NCBI GenBank assembly: GCA_902767195.1
Contig: CACXGS010000211.1
Location: 1-6,397, forward strand
Reading direction: 5' to 3'
DNA: 6,397 bases
Source of the DNA: an uncultured Lachnospiraceae bacterium
GTDB lineage: Bacteria > Bacillota_A > Clostridia > Lachnospirales > Lachnospiraceae
Shown: positions 6,205 to 6,397 of the stretch, one piece after another
Position numbering within the stretch: the first letter of the stretch is position 1
How the letters are laid out: every line of letters begins with the position of its first letter
Translations under genes and position numbers: made by a program
Notes under the pieces: generated by a model
What the model was told of the DNA's origin: nothing
What the model saw: only the letters and a program-made list of their open reading frames with translations
The model's database searches: none

Positions 6205-6397
6205 TCCTTTGAGAGATGGTGTCTATCATAATGACTACAGCCCCAGATATGGGGAAGGGTATGATATATACCGTAAGGCGGCAGATCATGCCAGACAGCT
6301 TAAGAAGAGAAGAAACCATAAGAACAGTGATTTGCCGGAAAGCGGGATGAATATGAACACAGAATATCTTATGACGGATCCTGTACAAGTGGGAATG
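6182..6397 (+). CDS. Unrecognised protein, 5' part only (runs off the right edge)
   Basis: An open frame in a different phase from the deacetylase stays open from about 6182 to the window end, roughly 70 codons. The start is unclear. ATG 6182/6185, GTG 6188 and TTG 6191 overlap the deacetylase end, with AGGA (6179-6182) best spaced for GTG 6188 or TTG 6191. TTG 6209 has GGGAG (6195-6199) 9 nt upstream and would begin 4 nt after the deacetylase stop. The product is hydrophilic and rich in Tyr, Asp, Asn, Lys and Arg, with segments YSPRYGEGYDIY and a basic helix ARQLKKRRNHK. No signal peptide, membrane segment or family motif is visible. The other two + frames close soon (a 39-codon ATG frame at 6231 has no good ribosome binding site), which favours this frame. 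It may be co-transcribed with the deacetylase. Function unknown. Confidence 0.5.
   Translation, partial: MMVLRESSPLRDGVYHNDYSPRYGEGYDIYRKAADHARQLKKRRNHKNSDLPESGMNMNTEYLMTDPVQVGM

Noticed and set aside
1..6397. A mobile element, CRISPR array, toxin-antitoxin or defence system
   Set aside because: No transposase, integrase, spaced repeats, terminal inverted repeats or defence domains are visible; the genes are conserved housekeeping types in normal operon spacing.

Overview
The window looks like chromosomal core DNA from a low-to-mid GC Gram-positive anaerobe, most likely a Lachnospiraceae/Clostridia member. The evidence is RNase J rather than RNase E, a YlbF-family protein, a trmR-U32 gene pair like yrrM-yrrN/O of Bacillus subtilis, YqeG, frequent AGA/AGG arginine codons, strong GGAGG ribosome binding sites and sigma-A-type promoters. 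This assignment comes from reading alone; no database search was run. All supported genes are on the + strand.

Region 1 (1-4197) is a tightly packed run of six genes. It holds the 3' part of an RNase J gene, a YlbF-family gene, a short membrane-anchored MltG/YceG-like gene lacking a visible catalytic domain, a TrmR-type tRNA methyltransferase, a U32-family TrhP-type tRNA hydroxylation protein, and a YqeG-type HAD phosphatase. Junctions are 8 nt, a 1-nt overlap (TAATG), 0 nt, 3 nt and a 4-nt overlap (ATGA). No terminator is visible inside, so one polycistronic transcript is likely.

Region 2 (4194-4829) is efp, coding for elongation factor P. It has its own good promoter, whose -35 box overlaps the yqeG stop codon.

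Region 3 (4830-6204) starts with a 151-nt intergenic stretch carrying a sigma-A-like promoter with tandem -10 boxes. An intrinsic terminator follows almost at once, and then comes a gene for a secreted lipoprotein polysaccharide deacetylase with an Ig-like (BIG2-type) domain. A new open frame overlaps the end of that gene and runs off the right edge.

The common theme is RNA turnover and translation: RNase J and YlbF for mRNA decay, TrhP and TrmR for 5-methoxyuridine at the tRNA wobble position, and EF-P for relief of polyproline stalling. Two cell-envelope genes (MltG-like and the deacetylase) and a phosphatase related to phosphatidylglycerophosphate phosphatases sit among them. I see no mobile element, CRISPR array, RNA gene or defence system. 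The points most worth a second look are the catalytic-domain-less MltG-like protein, the promoter-terminator-gene arrangement before the deacetylase, and the start of the last partial gene.
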